The notes below the pieces were generated by a model. It was not told where the DNA came from. It was given only the letters and a program-made list of their open reading frames with translations, and searched no databases. Positions 17,092 through 25,265 of a stretch of 28,872 nt of DNA are shown here, in pieces (position 1 is the first letter of the stretch; each line of letters starts with the position of its first letter). The DNA is taken from positions 1-28,872 of the forward strand of contig CAYPOY010000017.1 of the NCBI GenBank assembly GCA_964412395.1, in the 5' to 3' direction. The stretch comes from CAYPOY01 sp964412395. GTDB lineage: Bacteria > Chloroflexota > Anaerolineae > B4-G1. A program made the position numbers and the translations under genes.

Positions 17092-17144
17092 CGCCTGACT
17101 ACCTTGACAATGTCACATTGCACAGGTGCTCTACTCCAACGCTC

Positions 17145-18380
17145 TCAGCCCCCGTCCCCGGGGGCGGATCCGCAAGGGAACTCGCCCGTGGAACGCCCCC
17201 GAGACAGGAGCTTGGAGCGATTTAAGGTTAATAAGCTCCCAAAGAATGCCGCCGTCTGGCGGGCGATCCGCTCCCAGGTAAACTCCGCCGCCAGCGCCGT
17301 CGCTCCCGCCTCCAGCCGCGCCCGCAGCGCCCGATCGGCTGCCAGCCGCGTCACTGCCTCCGCCAGGCCTTCTGGATCCCGTGGCTCCACCAACAGCATG
17401 CGCTCTCCATCCTGCACCTCCGGCAGCGGCACCGCCGGACGGGTGGTGACCACCGCTCGCCCGTGCACCAGGCAGGCGTGCAGGGTCCCGCGCCGGAAGG
17501 AAACCCCGTCCCGATACGGCAGCACACATATATCCGTTGCCAGGAGAGCCGCCGAGGCATCCTCAGGGCACGTGTAGCCGGTCCAGTGGACCCGCCCCCC
17601 TATGCCTAACCCAGCGATCAGGTTCTCCACATGCTCCGCATAAGCCCGGTTGGTGAGGTCAGAACTGCCCACCCGCCCGCCGATCATCAGCAGGTGAGCC
17701 GACATCCCTCGTTCCACCAGAAGAGCCAGTGACTGTATCAGTTCCTCGCCCCCTTTGCTCTCGTTCAAGAAGCCAAAGTAGCCTAGCAGGAGGTCATCTG
17801 GCCCCACCCCCCAGCAAGCCCGCTCGGCGTCCCTGTCGTACCCCGACGGAAGGGTAGACGGGATGTTGCTTCCAATGGCGATCAGACTCAGACAATCGGG
17901 AGGGATTTCCGCCTCCAGCCGGAGGTAATCCTCCCGGTTGGTGACGATGACCCTATCGGCCCGGCGGGCCAGCATCCGCACTATCTGCCACCGCAGCGGC
18001 CCGGCCTTGGGGAACAGATAAGGCGCCTTCAGGTCGTGGAACGTCACCACCACCGGAGGTCGGCTCTGACGACGAGGTGTGAAATTGATCGCCGGGTGCA
18101 TCCCATACGCCGCGGCCTGGTACTGCACGTCCAGCACCTCCAGGCCCAACTCCTGCGCCAGCGCCAGCACCTGCCTCCAGCATCCCCATCCCCACCCCTC
18201 CACCGCGCGATGCACCACCAGATTGGAGATTGGAGATTGGGGATTGGGGATTGGAGATTTCGTCGTAACGATGTGCACCTGGTGCCCCAACTCCACCAGC
18301 GCCCGGCCCAGTTGCGCGGTAAAGTCCCCCACTCCGCCCTGCATAGGAGGGTACTCGCCGGTGATCAACCCAATGAACAT
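17145..18380 (-). CDS. GT4-family glycosyltransferase
   Basis: The protein has 411 residues from ATG 18380. MFIGLITGEYPPMQGGVGDF is the classic GT4 opening with a glycine-rich donor-side loop; a longer start at 18416 overlaps the upstream stop but adds only non-homologous residues. The C-terminal domain shows LGYFGFLNESKGGEELI and RVHWTGYTCPEDASAALLAT. The usual E-x7-E is altered to a DGVSFRRGTLHACLVHG form, as in a GT4 subgroup where an RRGT segment replaces the first part. A heptanucleotide array encodes residues 43-55 (SPIPNPQSPISNL), between the first strands of the N-terminal domain. It is cytosolic and probably acts on the same glycan as the neighbouring GT2 enzyme. The last 20 residues appear non-conserved. 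Confidence 0.87.
   Translation of the reverse strand: MFIGLITGEYPPMQGGVGDFTAQLGRALVELGHQVHIVTTKSPIPNPQSPISNLVVHRAVEGWGWGCWRQVLALAQELGLEVLDVQYQAAAYGMHPAINFTPRRQSRPPVVVTFHDLKAPYLFPKAGPLRWQIVRMLARRADRVIVTNREDYLRLEAEIPPDCLSLIAIGSNIPSTLPSGYDRDAERACWGVGPDDLLLGYFGFLNESKGGEELIQSLALLVERGMSAHLLMIGGRVGSSDLTNRAYAEHVENLIAGLGIGGRVHWTGYTCPEDASAALLATDICVLPYRDGVSFRRGTLHACLVHGRAVVTTRPAVPLPEVQDGERMLLVEPRDPEGLAEAVTRLAADRALRARLEAGATALAAEFTWERIARQTAAFFGSLLTLNRSKLLSRGRSTGEFPCGSAPGDGG
18221..18262. repeat. Heptanucleotide tandem array inside GT4 gene
   Basis: Five clear GATTGGA/GATTGGG units (18221-18255) and one degenerate unit. The minus strand reads SPIPNPQSPISNL. Confidence 0.9.
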
Positions 18381-18408
18381 TGTGCGCTTAACCTCAATAC
18401 TGCCAGGA

Positions 18409-20871
18409 TTAGGCATCCGTAGCCCCCCCCACGGGGGGGGAAGTATCACCCTCCAGCGGCACAAACAAAGCATTGTCCCCCTGCACATCCGCCACCGGCC
18501 ACCGCTCCGCCGTGTCCAGCCAGTAGGCACCTGTCCGCAGCCATACCTCCGTCCCTTCCGGTGGTATGGGGAAGCGATGCTGCTGTACCACCACGTCCCC
18601 GGCTGCCAGCACCACTGGCGAGACCCCCAGCCCATCGGCTATACCCAGCACCGCCCCGTCCCCGGCAAGCATGTGGGCCATAATGGACAAGGGGCGGGTG
18701 ATTGGCCCCTCCGTGACCTGCCACCAGGTTTCTGCCTCCAGCGTCTCTCCCTGCGAGTAGACTGCCGCGCCCAGAAAGGCGAGAGGACCGTTCAGGAGTA
18801 ACGGAGCTGTGTGGAAAGCGACATTTGTCAGCGCAGCAGGGGGCACATCGGCAGGAGCCACGCCTACCTCCAACAACGAGGGGATGGGGAGGACAGCACC
18901 CTCCCATTCATAGAGAGCGAACGCAGGCAGAGTCCGGTATCCCCACTGACGGTAAGCCAGTGGAACATCCCTGCCATTTACAACTAAATGCCGGGCTGCA
19001 AAGACGTCCACAGGCCGGGCAGGGTCAAGATAGAGGCGTTCCCTCAAAGTCTCCGGCTGCAGGATTGCTCCGTGCAGTGCGTACACTCCCCGCGTCAACC
19101 CAAGGTCGGGATAAACCCAACTCTGACTACAATCGAAGTGAACGGAGCGCAGGCCAAGCTCCCCGAACCCCTCGGCGACAGCATCTTCATTCAGCGGAGC
19201 CGCAGGAACGGTACATTGCGCCAGCCAGGTCGGGGCTGACGTGGCGTCCACGTGGTAGTAGAAGAGGGTGCGAGCGATCACATCATCCGGGGCATGGTAA
19301 CGGAACCAGGCAAAGTTGTCAGGCTCGACCAAGCCCAACCCCCTGAGCGTGTTGGCGCTGATCACATAGTCTCCCGGCTCAGGGAACAGCCAGGGTCTCA
19401 GCATCGGGTCAAGTACGTAATGGAGTGGTGGCAGGGGTTTTTCCCACAACTCGTAAGGGGCGACCCCAGCGTATCCCTCAAAGCCCGAGTAGCTGAAGGT
19501 TAGCGATTGTTCTTCTCGGAACGTTCGCAGCGCTTTCCAACCCTGCCCCCAGTCGGTGTTGGAGCTCCCCAGATAGCGCCATCCGTTCTCCGGGCCACCG
19601 ACCATCTCATTGAAGAAGGCCAGATTGTAGGGATAGACCCGCATCGTGCCCACGACGTACCAGAGCCCCAGCGCCACGATACCCCACCGACCGAGCCGAG
19701 GGAGTCGCCCGCGAGCACGCAGTAAGCGCTGCCATATCCGTACAGTGCCACCGGCTATCAACAGGTACAGCATGGGATGAATGGGAAGCATATGCCGGTA
19801 TCCAATGTTGGGCCCCCAGGTTATCGCTACAATCATATATAGGGCGGAGAACAACCCTAGAACTTGTAGTTTACGCCAGTATTGACGTTCGTGCAACAAT
19901 GCGCCTGCAGCAGGAAGCAGGGCGATAAGCAGCGGCAGCGGGTTCTTGATCAGGAACGCCAAGGGAAAGTACCACAACGATCTTGGGTGCTCATGCACGG
20001 GATTCGCGTGGTGGAGCACTCCCATCCAATGCCGAGGAGCTGGCATAGGGATGGGGGGCCATCCAGGGATCGTTCCCACCGTGAAGCCATACATAGCCCA
20101 CAAAGTGAGCAAGGAGAGGATGCCCATAAGTAAGGTCTGCAGCATGGTCTTCATCCAAACGGAGGAGCAACTGCTACGCCGACGTAGCCCGATCAAAATC
20201 GCCCAGCCTGACCCGACTGCAACCCATAAGATACCTGAGCCCTTTGCCAGCATCGTCAGGCCCAGGATCAAGCCTGCGACAGTAGCCCGCCTCCAATTGG
20301 GCACTTGCGTCCATCGCCAAATGAGATACAGCCCCAATGTGCCCAGAGCCGTGACCCCTACGTCATTGGTTGCCAGCCGACCATGCGCCAGGAGCGTGGG
20401 GTCGAAGACGAGTGTTCCCAAAGCCAGAAGGCCAGTACACTTGCCGCACAAGTCCACCCCCCAGCGGTAAACCACCGCTGCTAGTAGGACAGTCAGCAAC
20501 GCTGCCGGTATCCGTGCCGTGACTTCGGCGCGCTCCAGCGCGCGAGTCAAGAATGGCGCAAAGGCCTCGACGTACCGGAGCTTGTCCTGCTCCCAGCCAT
20601 CCAGGGTTTCCAGGGGAATGTCTGGATCGCCAAGGTAGAGAGGAAGAGCCTCCCAGGCATCCACTAACAATGGATGCCCTCGCAAGGGAACGGTCCAGGA
20701 CGCTCCCCGCGCCAGGAAAGCGTAACCCGACGTAAGGTGCGAGGGTTCGTCAAAAGTAAAGGAAATCTGTCGTGCACCAAATGAGAGGAGCGCAAAAAGA
20801 ACTAACAAAAGGACCAGAGATGAAAACGGCACGACGAAGCGTGTCATTGGATCACGCCACGTGTCATTCAT
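18409..20871 (-). CDS. PMT/family-39-like membrane glycosyltransferase with external tail
   Basis: The protein has 820 residues from ATG 20871, which overlaps the upstream stop (ATGAATGA) and follows GGTGG. After the first helix comes FTFDEPSHLTSGY with Asp41-Glu42, the acidic motif of polyprenyl-phosphate-dependent GT-C enzymes. RGHPLLVDAW follows, then LATNDVGVTALGTLGLY and a second motif GYRHMLPIHPMLYLL. The segment YLGSSNTDWGQGWKAL marks the external C-terminal half, typical of a family of bacterial PMT-like proteins. The last 130 residues resemble the beta-sandwich of its neighbours (LGAAVYSQGETLEAETWWQV). The extreme C-terminus DTSPPVGGATDA is encoded by a palindromic repeat that also supplies the region of the stop. 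Substrate is unknown. Confidence 0.85.
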   Translation of the reverse strand: MNDTWRDPMTRFVVPFSSLVLLLVLFALLSFGARQISFTFDEPSHLTSGYAFLARGASWTVPLRGHPLLVDAWEALPLYLGDPDIPLETLDGWEQDKLRYVEAFAPFLTRALERAEVTARIPAALLTVLLAAVVYRWGVDLCGKCTGLLALGTLVFDPTLLAHGRLATNDVGVTALGTLGLYLIWRWTQVPNWRRATVAGLILGLTMLAKGSGILWVAVGSGWAILIGLRRRSSCSSVWMKTMLQTLLMGILSLLTLWAMYGFTVGTIPGWPPIPMPAPRHWMGVLHHANPVHEHPRSLWYFPLAFLIKNPLPLLIALLPAAGALLHERQYWRKLQVLGLFSALYMIVAITWGPNIGYRHMLPIHPMLYLLIAGGTVRIWQRLLRARGRLPRLGRWGIVALGLWYVVGTMRVYPYNLAFFNEMVGGPENGWRYLGSSNTDWGQGWKALRTFREEQSLTFSYSGFEGYAGVAPYELWEKPLPPLHYVLDPMLRPWLFPEPGDYVISANTLRGLGLVEPDNFAWFRYHAPDDVIARTLFYYHVDATSAPTWLAQCTVPAAPLNEDAVAEGFGELGLRSVHFDCSQSWVYPDLGLTRGVYALHGAILQPETLRERLYLDPARPVDVFAARHLVVNGRDVPLAYRQWGYRTLPAFALYEWEGAVLPIPSLLEVGVAPADVPPAALTNVAFHTAPLLLNGPLAFLGAAVYSQGETLEAETWWQVTEGPITRPLSIMAHMLAGDGAVLGIADGLGVSPVVLAAGDVVVQQHRFPIPPEGTEVWLRTGAYWLDTAERWPVADVQGDNALFVPLEGDTSPPVGGATDA
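18423..18443. repeat. C-run/G-run palindromic element at gene end
   Basis: CCCCCCCCACGGGGGGGGAA forms a compact hairpin. It encodes SPPVGG just before the stop of the membrane glycosyltransferase. Confidence 0.8.
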
Positions 20872-23401
20872 CTCCACCCCCACGAAACAGAAGATGTCTT
20901 CTCAGACCCCCCCACGGGGGGGAAGGAGCCTGCCCTGAGCTTGCCGAAGGGCCCAGCAGGGGAATGGTGTCCTCAGGCAACCGTTGGCCCGTACCATCAT
21001 ACGCTGGCAAGCGCACCAGCGTTGCCGGATCGTACATCCCGACCCGCAGCCACGCAGAGAGCGTGGGACGGCAGGGTAGAGCCTGTGCATTGCTCATTGT
21101 TGATTGTTCATTGTTCATTCTTATGGTATGTCGGTCCACGACGATCTGACCAGGGAGCCACCACGAAGTCGGATACGCGCCATCCCGTGGAGGCCCGTCG
21201 TGCTGGCCCAACAGACAACCTTCCTCGTCCACCAGATGCACATAGACGGTGTAATCCGCCTCGGGGACCCGCTCCGCCTGCCAATACAGAGTCAGTTGCA
21301 GTACCTCTTCCCCCGCCTCCTGGCTCTGCTCCAGGTCATAGCCTAACAATCGAACGCTAGGGCCAAGACGGCATTCCCCGCAATCGGCAACGCAGGCAGG
21401 TGAAGGAGATGTTGAAATGTCTCGCATCCGCCACGGTCCCAGAACAACCATATCGCTGTTGTAGTCCGCCAGCGCGACGCGCGTCCCCGCATCGTCCACC
21501 AGGCCCATCCGAATCCAGTACAGGCCAGGGGCAGGTGCCCATTCGGAGATAGACAGCCGGTGTACCTGGCGCACGGTATCGCCTGCCTGCCACAACTCAC
21601 TGGGGTAGAGCGTCCCGCCCAGCCAGACGTCTTGCTCAGCAACCTTGCGAGTGGGATCTTGTGGTCCCAGTTGCACCCACGCCCGATAGCGCCGGTTCGG
21701 GGCCGCCAGCGTGTGCCAGTACAGGGTCAGATGAACCTGCCTGCCAGGTTCCATGTCCCCCACGACAGTCTCGTAACCGGCAAGCTGGACGCCGCCCTGG
21801 AACGTCACGCCCACCGGTTGGGCCGTGTCCGGCATCCCACCCGGGAGGCGCGGGGTGGCGTAGGCAGGGCGCAAGTAGCACCACGGCACGACAACGGCGA
21901 AGAGAAACGCCAGCCCCACTATCACGCCGAGGCCCCAACGAACTACCGCCCATCGCCTCCACTGAGAGAGCCCCCAGGCGCTCAGTACACCAACGGCCGG
22001 CAGGGTAGGGAACAGCAGCCGCCCGCAGGGCGCACCAGTGGCTATCGCCCAGCGCACAAACCCCGCCGCGTTCAGGACAAAGGCCAGCATCAGCAGGACC
22101 AACCCACGCCTGGTCATCGTCGGCTCACGCCACAGCCCCCCCCCTCGGTCCCCCCCACGGGGGGGAAGGAGCGTGCCCTGAGCCTGCCCTGAGCCCCTTA
22201 GACCCTTTGGGTTTCGGAAAACCCGAAGGGTCGGGGGAAGGAGCCTGCCCTGAGCCTGTCGAAGGGAACTGCCGGGACAGCTCGCCACCACGATACCTGC
22301 CAGCCCAGCCAACATCACCAGCCCAGCCACCGCGTACATCGGCGGCTCAACCAGAATTGGCGCCCAGCCAAAGGCCGCCCAGTAGGAGCGCGCGGTCATC
22401 AATAGTTCGGTCAAGCCAAAGTTGGTCAGCGGGATCTGGCTGGCAAAGTGTGGCTCCAGGCCCAGGGGGTCACCGTACAGGATAGCGTTGCGCCCATACC
22501 ACCAGCCTCCCACCACCAGCGCCGCTGCGAGAAACGCGCCGCCATCGGCCAGTACCTTGCGCCGTGAGAAAGGGCCTGTCCTGAGCGCAGTCGAAGGAAC
22601 CTCCCCTTGTTGCCAGACCACGGCCAGCAATCCCAGCGGCAGTAAAAGCAAGGCACTTTGCTTGGTCAACAGCCCCAGCCCCACCAACCCACCCAGCATC
22701 GCCCATCGGCTCCAGGCTGCGCCATCACGCATACAGCGCAAGGCACACACGAGGGAGAGGCTGAATAGAGCGTTGAGCAGGTTATCGTTGGTCACACCGG
22801 CCGAGAGGGCAACGAATTGCGGGTTGAGGGCCACGAACGTCGCAGCTCCCAGCGCCAGAACTGGCCGATCGGGCCACAGGAGACGGGCTAGCACGTAGGT
22901 GCATAGGACCGTCACCGCTCCCAGGCCCAGCGAAACGAGACGCAGCAGATACGTCGCCCTGACAGTGCCGCTCTGAGCCAGCGTCTCCTCCGCCCGATGA
23001 GCATAGAGGTTCTTGTTCCAGGGGTCGCCATTGGGCTGCGGCGCCCAGCCCGCCTCCCAACTGGGGCTGGGCACCAGCAGGTATGGCAGATCGTCCATAT
23101 CGGCCCATGGAGATGGGGTGAGCAAAGCAGCCAGGCTGTGGTAGAGCGGCGGCGCGCAGTAAAGCGGCGGATCGTGGTATTCCAGAGACCGTGCCATGTC
23201 CGGCCCGGTAAATACACGGCGATAGGGAAAGACACGGGGCGGCAGTGTCCGATACACATCCCAGTAGTGCACAAGCGAGAGATGTGACCATTCATCGGGT
23301 GACTCGAAACAGGGCGTCACCAGAGCGTAGGTCACCCCCAGGCCAACAAATGCAGCCACCAGCAGAACCAGCAGCCGGCGGGTGGTTATCTCATCCATCA
23401 T
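20864..23401 (-). CDS. Polytopic family-39/DUF2142-like glycosyltransferase with two beta-sandwich tails
   Basis: The protein has 845 residues from ATG 23401 (ATGA overlap with the upstream stop). The first helix is followed by PCFESPDEWSHLSLVHY with Asp36-Glu37; SAGVTNDNLLNALFSL matches the NNDN motif in the related protein at 10188-12503, so the two are paralogues. Two beta-sandwich units (LAGYE...LTLYWHTL and LLGYDLE...LTLYWQAE) end the protein. This is the most repeat-laden gene in the window. A composite island at 22136-22267 encodes some 45 residues in a loop, another insert lies at 22572-22600, a heptad array interrupts the last sandwich (RMNNEQSTMSNAQAL), and two repeats encode the C-terminus. 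The frame is nevertheless open throughout, arguing for continued selection. Confidence 0.83.
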   Translation of the reverse strand: MMDEITTRRLLVLLVAAFVGLGVTYALVTPCFESPDEWSHLSLVHYWDVYRTLPPRVFPYRRVFTGPDMARSLEYHDPPLYCAPPLYHSLAALLTPSPWADMDDLPYLLVPSPSWEAGWAPQPNGDPWNKNLYAHRAEETLAQSGTVRATYLLRLVSLGLGAVTVLCTYVLARLLWPDRPVLALGAATFVALNPQFVALSAGVTNDNLLNALFSLSLVCALRCMRDGAAWSRWAMLGGLVGLGLLTKQSALLLLPLGLLAVVWQQGEVPSTALRTGPFSRRKVLADGGAFLAAALVVGGWWYGRNAILYGDPLGLEPHFASQIPLTNFGLTELLMTARSYWAAFGWAPILVEPPMYAVAGLVMLAGLAGIVVASCPGSSLRQAQGRLLPPTLRVFRNPKGLRGSGQAQGTLLPPRGGDRGGGLWREPTMTRRGLVLLMLAFVLNAAGFVRWAIATGAPCGRLLFPTLPAVGVLSAWGLSQWRRWAVVRWGLGVIVGLAFLFAVVVPWCYLRPAYATPRLPGGMPDTAQPVGVTFQGGVQLAGYETVVGDMEPGRQVHLTLYWHTLAAPNRRYRAWVQLGPQDPTRKVAEQDVWLGGTLYPSELWQAGDTVRQVHRLSISEWAPAPGLYWIRMGLVDDAGTRVALADYNSDMVVLGPWRMRDISTSPSPACVADCGECRLGPSVRLLGYDLEQSQEAGEEVLQLTLYWQAERVPEADYTVYVHLVDEEGCLLGQHDGPPRDGAYPTSWWLPGQIVVDRHTIRMNNEQSTMSNAQALPCRPTLSAWLRVGMYDPATLVRLPAYDGTGQRLPEDTIPLLGPSASSGQAPSPPWGGLRRHLLFRGGGDE
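20905..20952. repeat. Palindromic C-run/G-run element joined to a CCTGAGC/CGAAGG element
   Basis: CCCCCCCACGGGGGGG (20907-20922) runs directly into GCCTGCCCTGAGCTTGCCG followed by AAGGGC. The second element is the same family as the copies at 22168-22267. It encodes SASSGQAPSPPWGG. Confidence 0.85.
21088..21122. repeat. Five-unit heptanucleotide array inside glycosyltransferase gene
   Basis: CATTGCT, CATTGTT, GATTGTT, CATTGTT, CATTCTT. Read on the minus strand as RMNNEQSTMSNAQ within a beta-sandwich domain. Confidence 0.9.
22136..22267. repeat. Composite repeat island inside a coding region
   Basis: A C-run/G-run palindrome (22136-22167) is followed by a double CCTGAGC element (22168-22197), a 14-bp stem hairpin (22201-22232) and a complete CCTGAGCCTGTCGAAGGG element (22239-22267). 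All are read through in frame, as LLPPRGGDRGGG preceded by repeat-derived residues such as SLRQAQGRLLPP. Confidence 0.85.
22201..22232. repeat. 14-bp stem hairpin in the repeat island
   Basis: GACCCTTTGGGTTT pairs with AAACCCGAAGGGTC with one G-T style mismatch and a four-base loop CGGA. Confidence 0.8.
22572..22600. repeat. CCTGAGC/TCGAAGG element, in frame
   Basis: GGCCTGTCCTGAGCGCAGTC followed by GAAGGAAC; a diverged copy of the elements at 20924 and 22239. The minus strand reads EVPSTALRTGPF in a loop between membrane helices. Confidence 0.8.
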
Positions 23402-24411
23402 CTGGTCCGCCACTTCCCCCTTCCCCTTTCCCCTCTCCCCCTTCCTCCCTCCCCGCGCCGCAACTTACTGCACAGCACTTGCCGGTAGGCAGCGATCCGC
23501 TGAGCTCGCAGGGGCCGCTTGTGACCCAGCAGCCACTTGGCCCCCTCCAGCCCCAACTGCCAGGCATAGTTGCCCAGGAGGAACAGACGCAGTGATTCCG
23601 CTGCAACGCACCCATGGTACTTGCGGAAATACCGCACCTTGCTGGTCTGAAAATGAATGTGCTTTGCGGCGACCACCTGCTCGCTGCTCTTGCCCCGGTG
23701 GTGGATGATGCGGGCCTCCGGCAAGTAGACCACTCGCCATCCAGCCTCTCGGAACCTCCGACACCAGTCCAGTTCCTCCGAGTACATAAAGAAGCCCTCG
23801 TCCATCACCCCTACCTGCTGGATGGCCTCCTGGCGGGCCATCAGCGCCGCCCCGTCCACCCAGTCCACGTCCTGCGTCGCGTCGTCGGGCCGATCGAGAA
23901 CATAGTAGCGCTCCAGCAGGCCCCGTGGAGCGTAGGGGCAGCTTCCCCCCTGGAGGGGGGACCGAGGGGGGTAGGGCCGAAGCCAGGTGGACTCGAAGAA
24001 GGCGGTCAGCAACGTAGGGAAGCGACGGCGGGAGGACTGGACGCCACCATCAGGGTTCAACAACTGCGGGCCAACCACTCCCACATCGGGGTGCGCATCG
24101 GTGAAGGCAACCATCGTCGCCAGGGCGTCATCTAGCACCTCCGTATCCGGATTCAGCAGAAAGACGTACCGGCCCCGGGCGACGGCAATTCCCTGGTTGT
24201 TGGCGGCCGGGAAACCTCGATTATCGGCGTTGGCGATGAGGTGCACGCCGGGAAACTCCGTCCGCACCATCTCGACGCTGCCATCGGTGGAAGCATTGTC
24301 CACGACGATGACCTCAAGCATCGAGCATCGAGTATCGAGTATCGAGCGCAAGCATCGCCGCAGAAGATCGCAGACATTCCAATTAACAATGATGATAGAA
24401 AGGTCAACCAT
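23398..24411 (-). CDS. GT2-family glycosyltransferase (rhamnosyltransferase-like)
   Basis: The protein has 337 residues from ATG 24411 (a GTG six bases earlier is possible). It has a GT-A fold: LSIIIVNWN at 4-12, VDNASTDGS at 37-45, NNQGIAVARGRYVFLLNPD with the metal-binding NPD, and WVDGAALMARQEA then MYSEELDWCRR with the catalytic acidic residues. This pattern matches inverting enzymes that add rhamnose or related sugars to cell-surface polysaccharides, in line with the deoxysugar gene gmd in the same run. Three repeat arrays are read in frame: a heptad array at residues 22-31, a palindromic element (PPRSPLQGG) and a heptad array forming the Gly/Arg-rich C-terminal 15 residues. The stop overlaps the next ATG. 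Confidence 0.92.
   Translation of the reverse strand: MVDLSIIIVNWNVCDLLRRCLRSILDTRCSMLEVIVVDNASTDGSVEMVRTEFPGVHLIANADNRGFPAANNQGIAVARGRYVFLLNPDTEVLDDALATMVAFTDAHPDVGVVGPQLLNPDGGVQSSRRRFPTLLTAFFESTWLRPYPPRSPLQGGSCPYAPRGLLERYYVLDRPDDATQDVDWVDGAALMARQEAIQQVGVMDEGFFMYSEELDWCRRFREAGWRVVYLPEARIIHHRGKSSEQVVAAKHIHFQTSKVRYFRKYHGCVAAESLRLFLLGNYAWQLGLEGAKWLLGHKRPLRAQRIAAYRQVLCSKLRRGEGGRGRGERGRGKWRTR
23413..23454. repeat. Six-unit heptanucleotide array at a gene junction
   Basis: CTTCCCC, CTTCCCC, TTTCCCC, TCTCCCC, CTTCCTC, CCTCCCC. Read on the minus strand as EGGRGRGERGRGK at the end of the GT2 protein and located just before the next gene's start. Confidence 0.85.
23944..23976. repeat. C-run/G-run palindromic element, opposite orientation
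   Basis: TCCCCCCTGGAGGGGGGACC followed by GAGGGGGGT. The G-rich half with the ACCGAGG tail is on the plus strand, the reverse of most copies, giving PPRSPLQGG in the GT2 protein. Confidence 0.8.
24319..24346. repeat. Four-unit heptanucleotide array inside GT2 gene
   Basis: CATCGAG twice, then TATCGAG twice. Read on the minus strand as SILDTRCSM, between the first helix and the strand carrying VIVVDNAS. Confidence 0.88.
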
Positions 24412-24431
24412 CGCCACAGGGAAACCAGGGA

Positions 24432-25265
24432 TCAGAAACGACAGCGCAACAAACGCCAGGCGTTGTCCGCCGTCGCATGCGCCACCACCTCCGCCGACGT
24501 CCCTCGAGCGCGGGCCACCGCCTCGATGACGTATCTCACGTAGGCAGGCTCGTTGCGCCGCCCTCGGTACGGCACCGGTGTCAGGTAGGGACAGTCGGTC
24601 TCCACCAGCAGCCGCTCCAGCGACACCGCCGCCGCCACCGCCCGCACCCCGGTCGCCTTCGGAAAAGTCACAGGCCCGGAGATGCCGATGGAGAACCCCA
24701 ACTTCAGCACCTCCTCCAGGCGTTCTAGCCCGGCCGAGTAGGAATGGAGGATACCGCGCCCCCCCTCTATCCCCCCCACAGGGGGGGAGGTCACCCCACC
24801 CTCAGTCCCCCCTCCAGGGGGGAAGCGACCCCACTCGCGCAGCACCGCCAGCACGTCGTCGTGGGCCTCGCGGCTGTGGATCACCACCGGCAGACGCAAC
24901 TCCGCTGCCAGCGCCAGTTGGTCGGCGAAGGCCCGCCGCTGCACCGGGCGCGGCGAGAGATCGCGGTAGTAATCCAGACCGATCTCGCCCACCGCGACCA
25001 CCTTTGGGTGACGGGCCAGCGCGCGCAGTTCGGCCAGAACGTCGGGCGTGACCGTCTTGGCGTCGTGAGGGTGCACGCCCACAGCAGCGTAGATGAAGTC
25101 GTACTGCTCTGCCAGTGCCACTGCCGCCCGGCTGGAGGCCAGGTCGGTCCCCACGTTCAGGATGGCGACCAATCCCGCCTCTCGCGCTCGCTTAATTACT
25201 ATCTCCCGGTCGTCGTTGAACTGGGGAAAGTCCAGGTGGGCGTGGGAGTCAATCAGGTCAATCAT
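24432..25265 (-). CDS. TatD-family metal-dependent deoxyribonuclease
   Basis: The protein has 277 residues from ATG 25265; family members are usually about 255-265. Metal ligands are present in order: DSHAHLD (6-12), the glutamate in AVGEIGLDYYRD, the histidine in VVIHSREAHDD, a histidine in ILHSYSAGLERL and the aspartate in LVETDCPYLTP. TatD enzymes are cytosolic 3'-5' nucleases with roles in DNA repair and turnover; despite the name they do not act in Tat transport. Two palindromic repeats add about 22 residues (PPGGGTEGG and SPPVGGIEGG) directly before the ILHSYS strand that carries a metal-ligand histidine. This insertion accounts for the extra length and could affect the active site. It sits among glycan genes, probably only as a passenger. 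Confidence 0.9.
   Translation of the reverse strand: MIDLIDSHAHLDFPQFNDDREIVIKRAREAGLVAILNVGTDLASSRAAVALAEQYDFIYAAVGVHPHDAKTVTPDVLAELRALARHPKVVAVGEIGLDYYRDLSPRPVQRRAFADQLALAAELRLPVVIHSREAHDDVLAVLREWGRFPPGGGTEGGVTSPPVGGIEGGRGILHSYSAGLERLEEVLKLGFSIGISGPVTFPKATGVRAVAAAVSLERLLVETDCPYLTPVPYRGRRNEPAYVRYVIEAVARARGTSAEVVAHATADNAWRLLRCRF
24758..24825. repeat. Two palindromic C-run/G-run elements inside tatD-family gene
   Basis: The first unit (24758-24791) contains CCCCCCCACAGGGGGGGAGG; the second (24796-24825) contains CTCAGTCCCCCCTCCAGGGG. They are read as SPPVGGIEGGRG and FPPGGGTEGGV. Confidence 0.88.
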
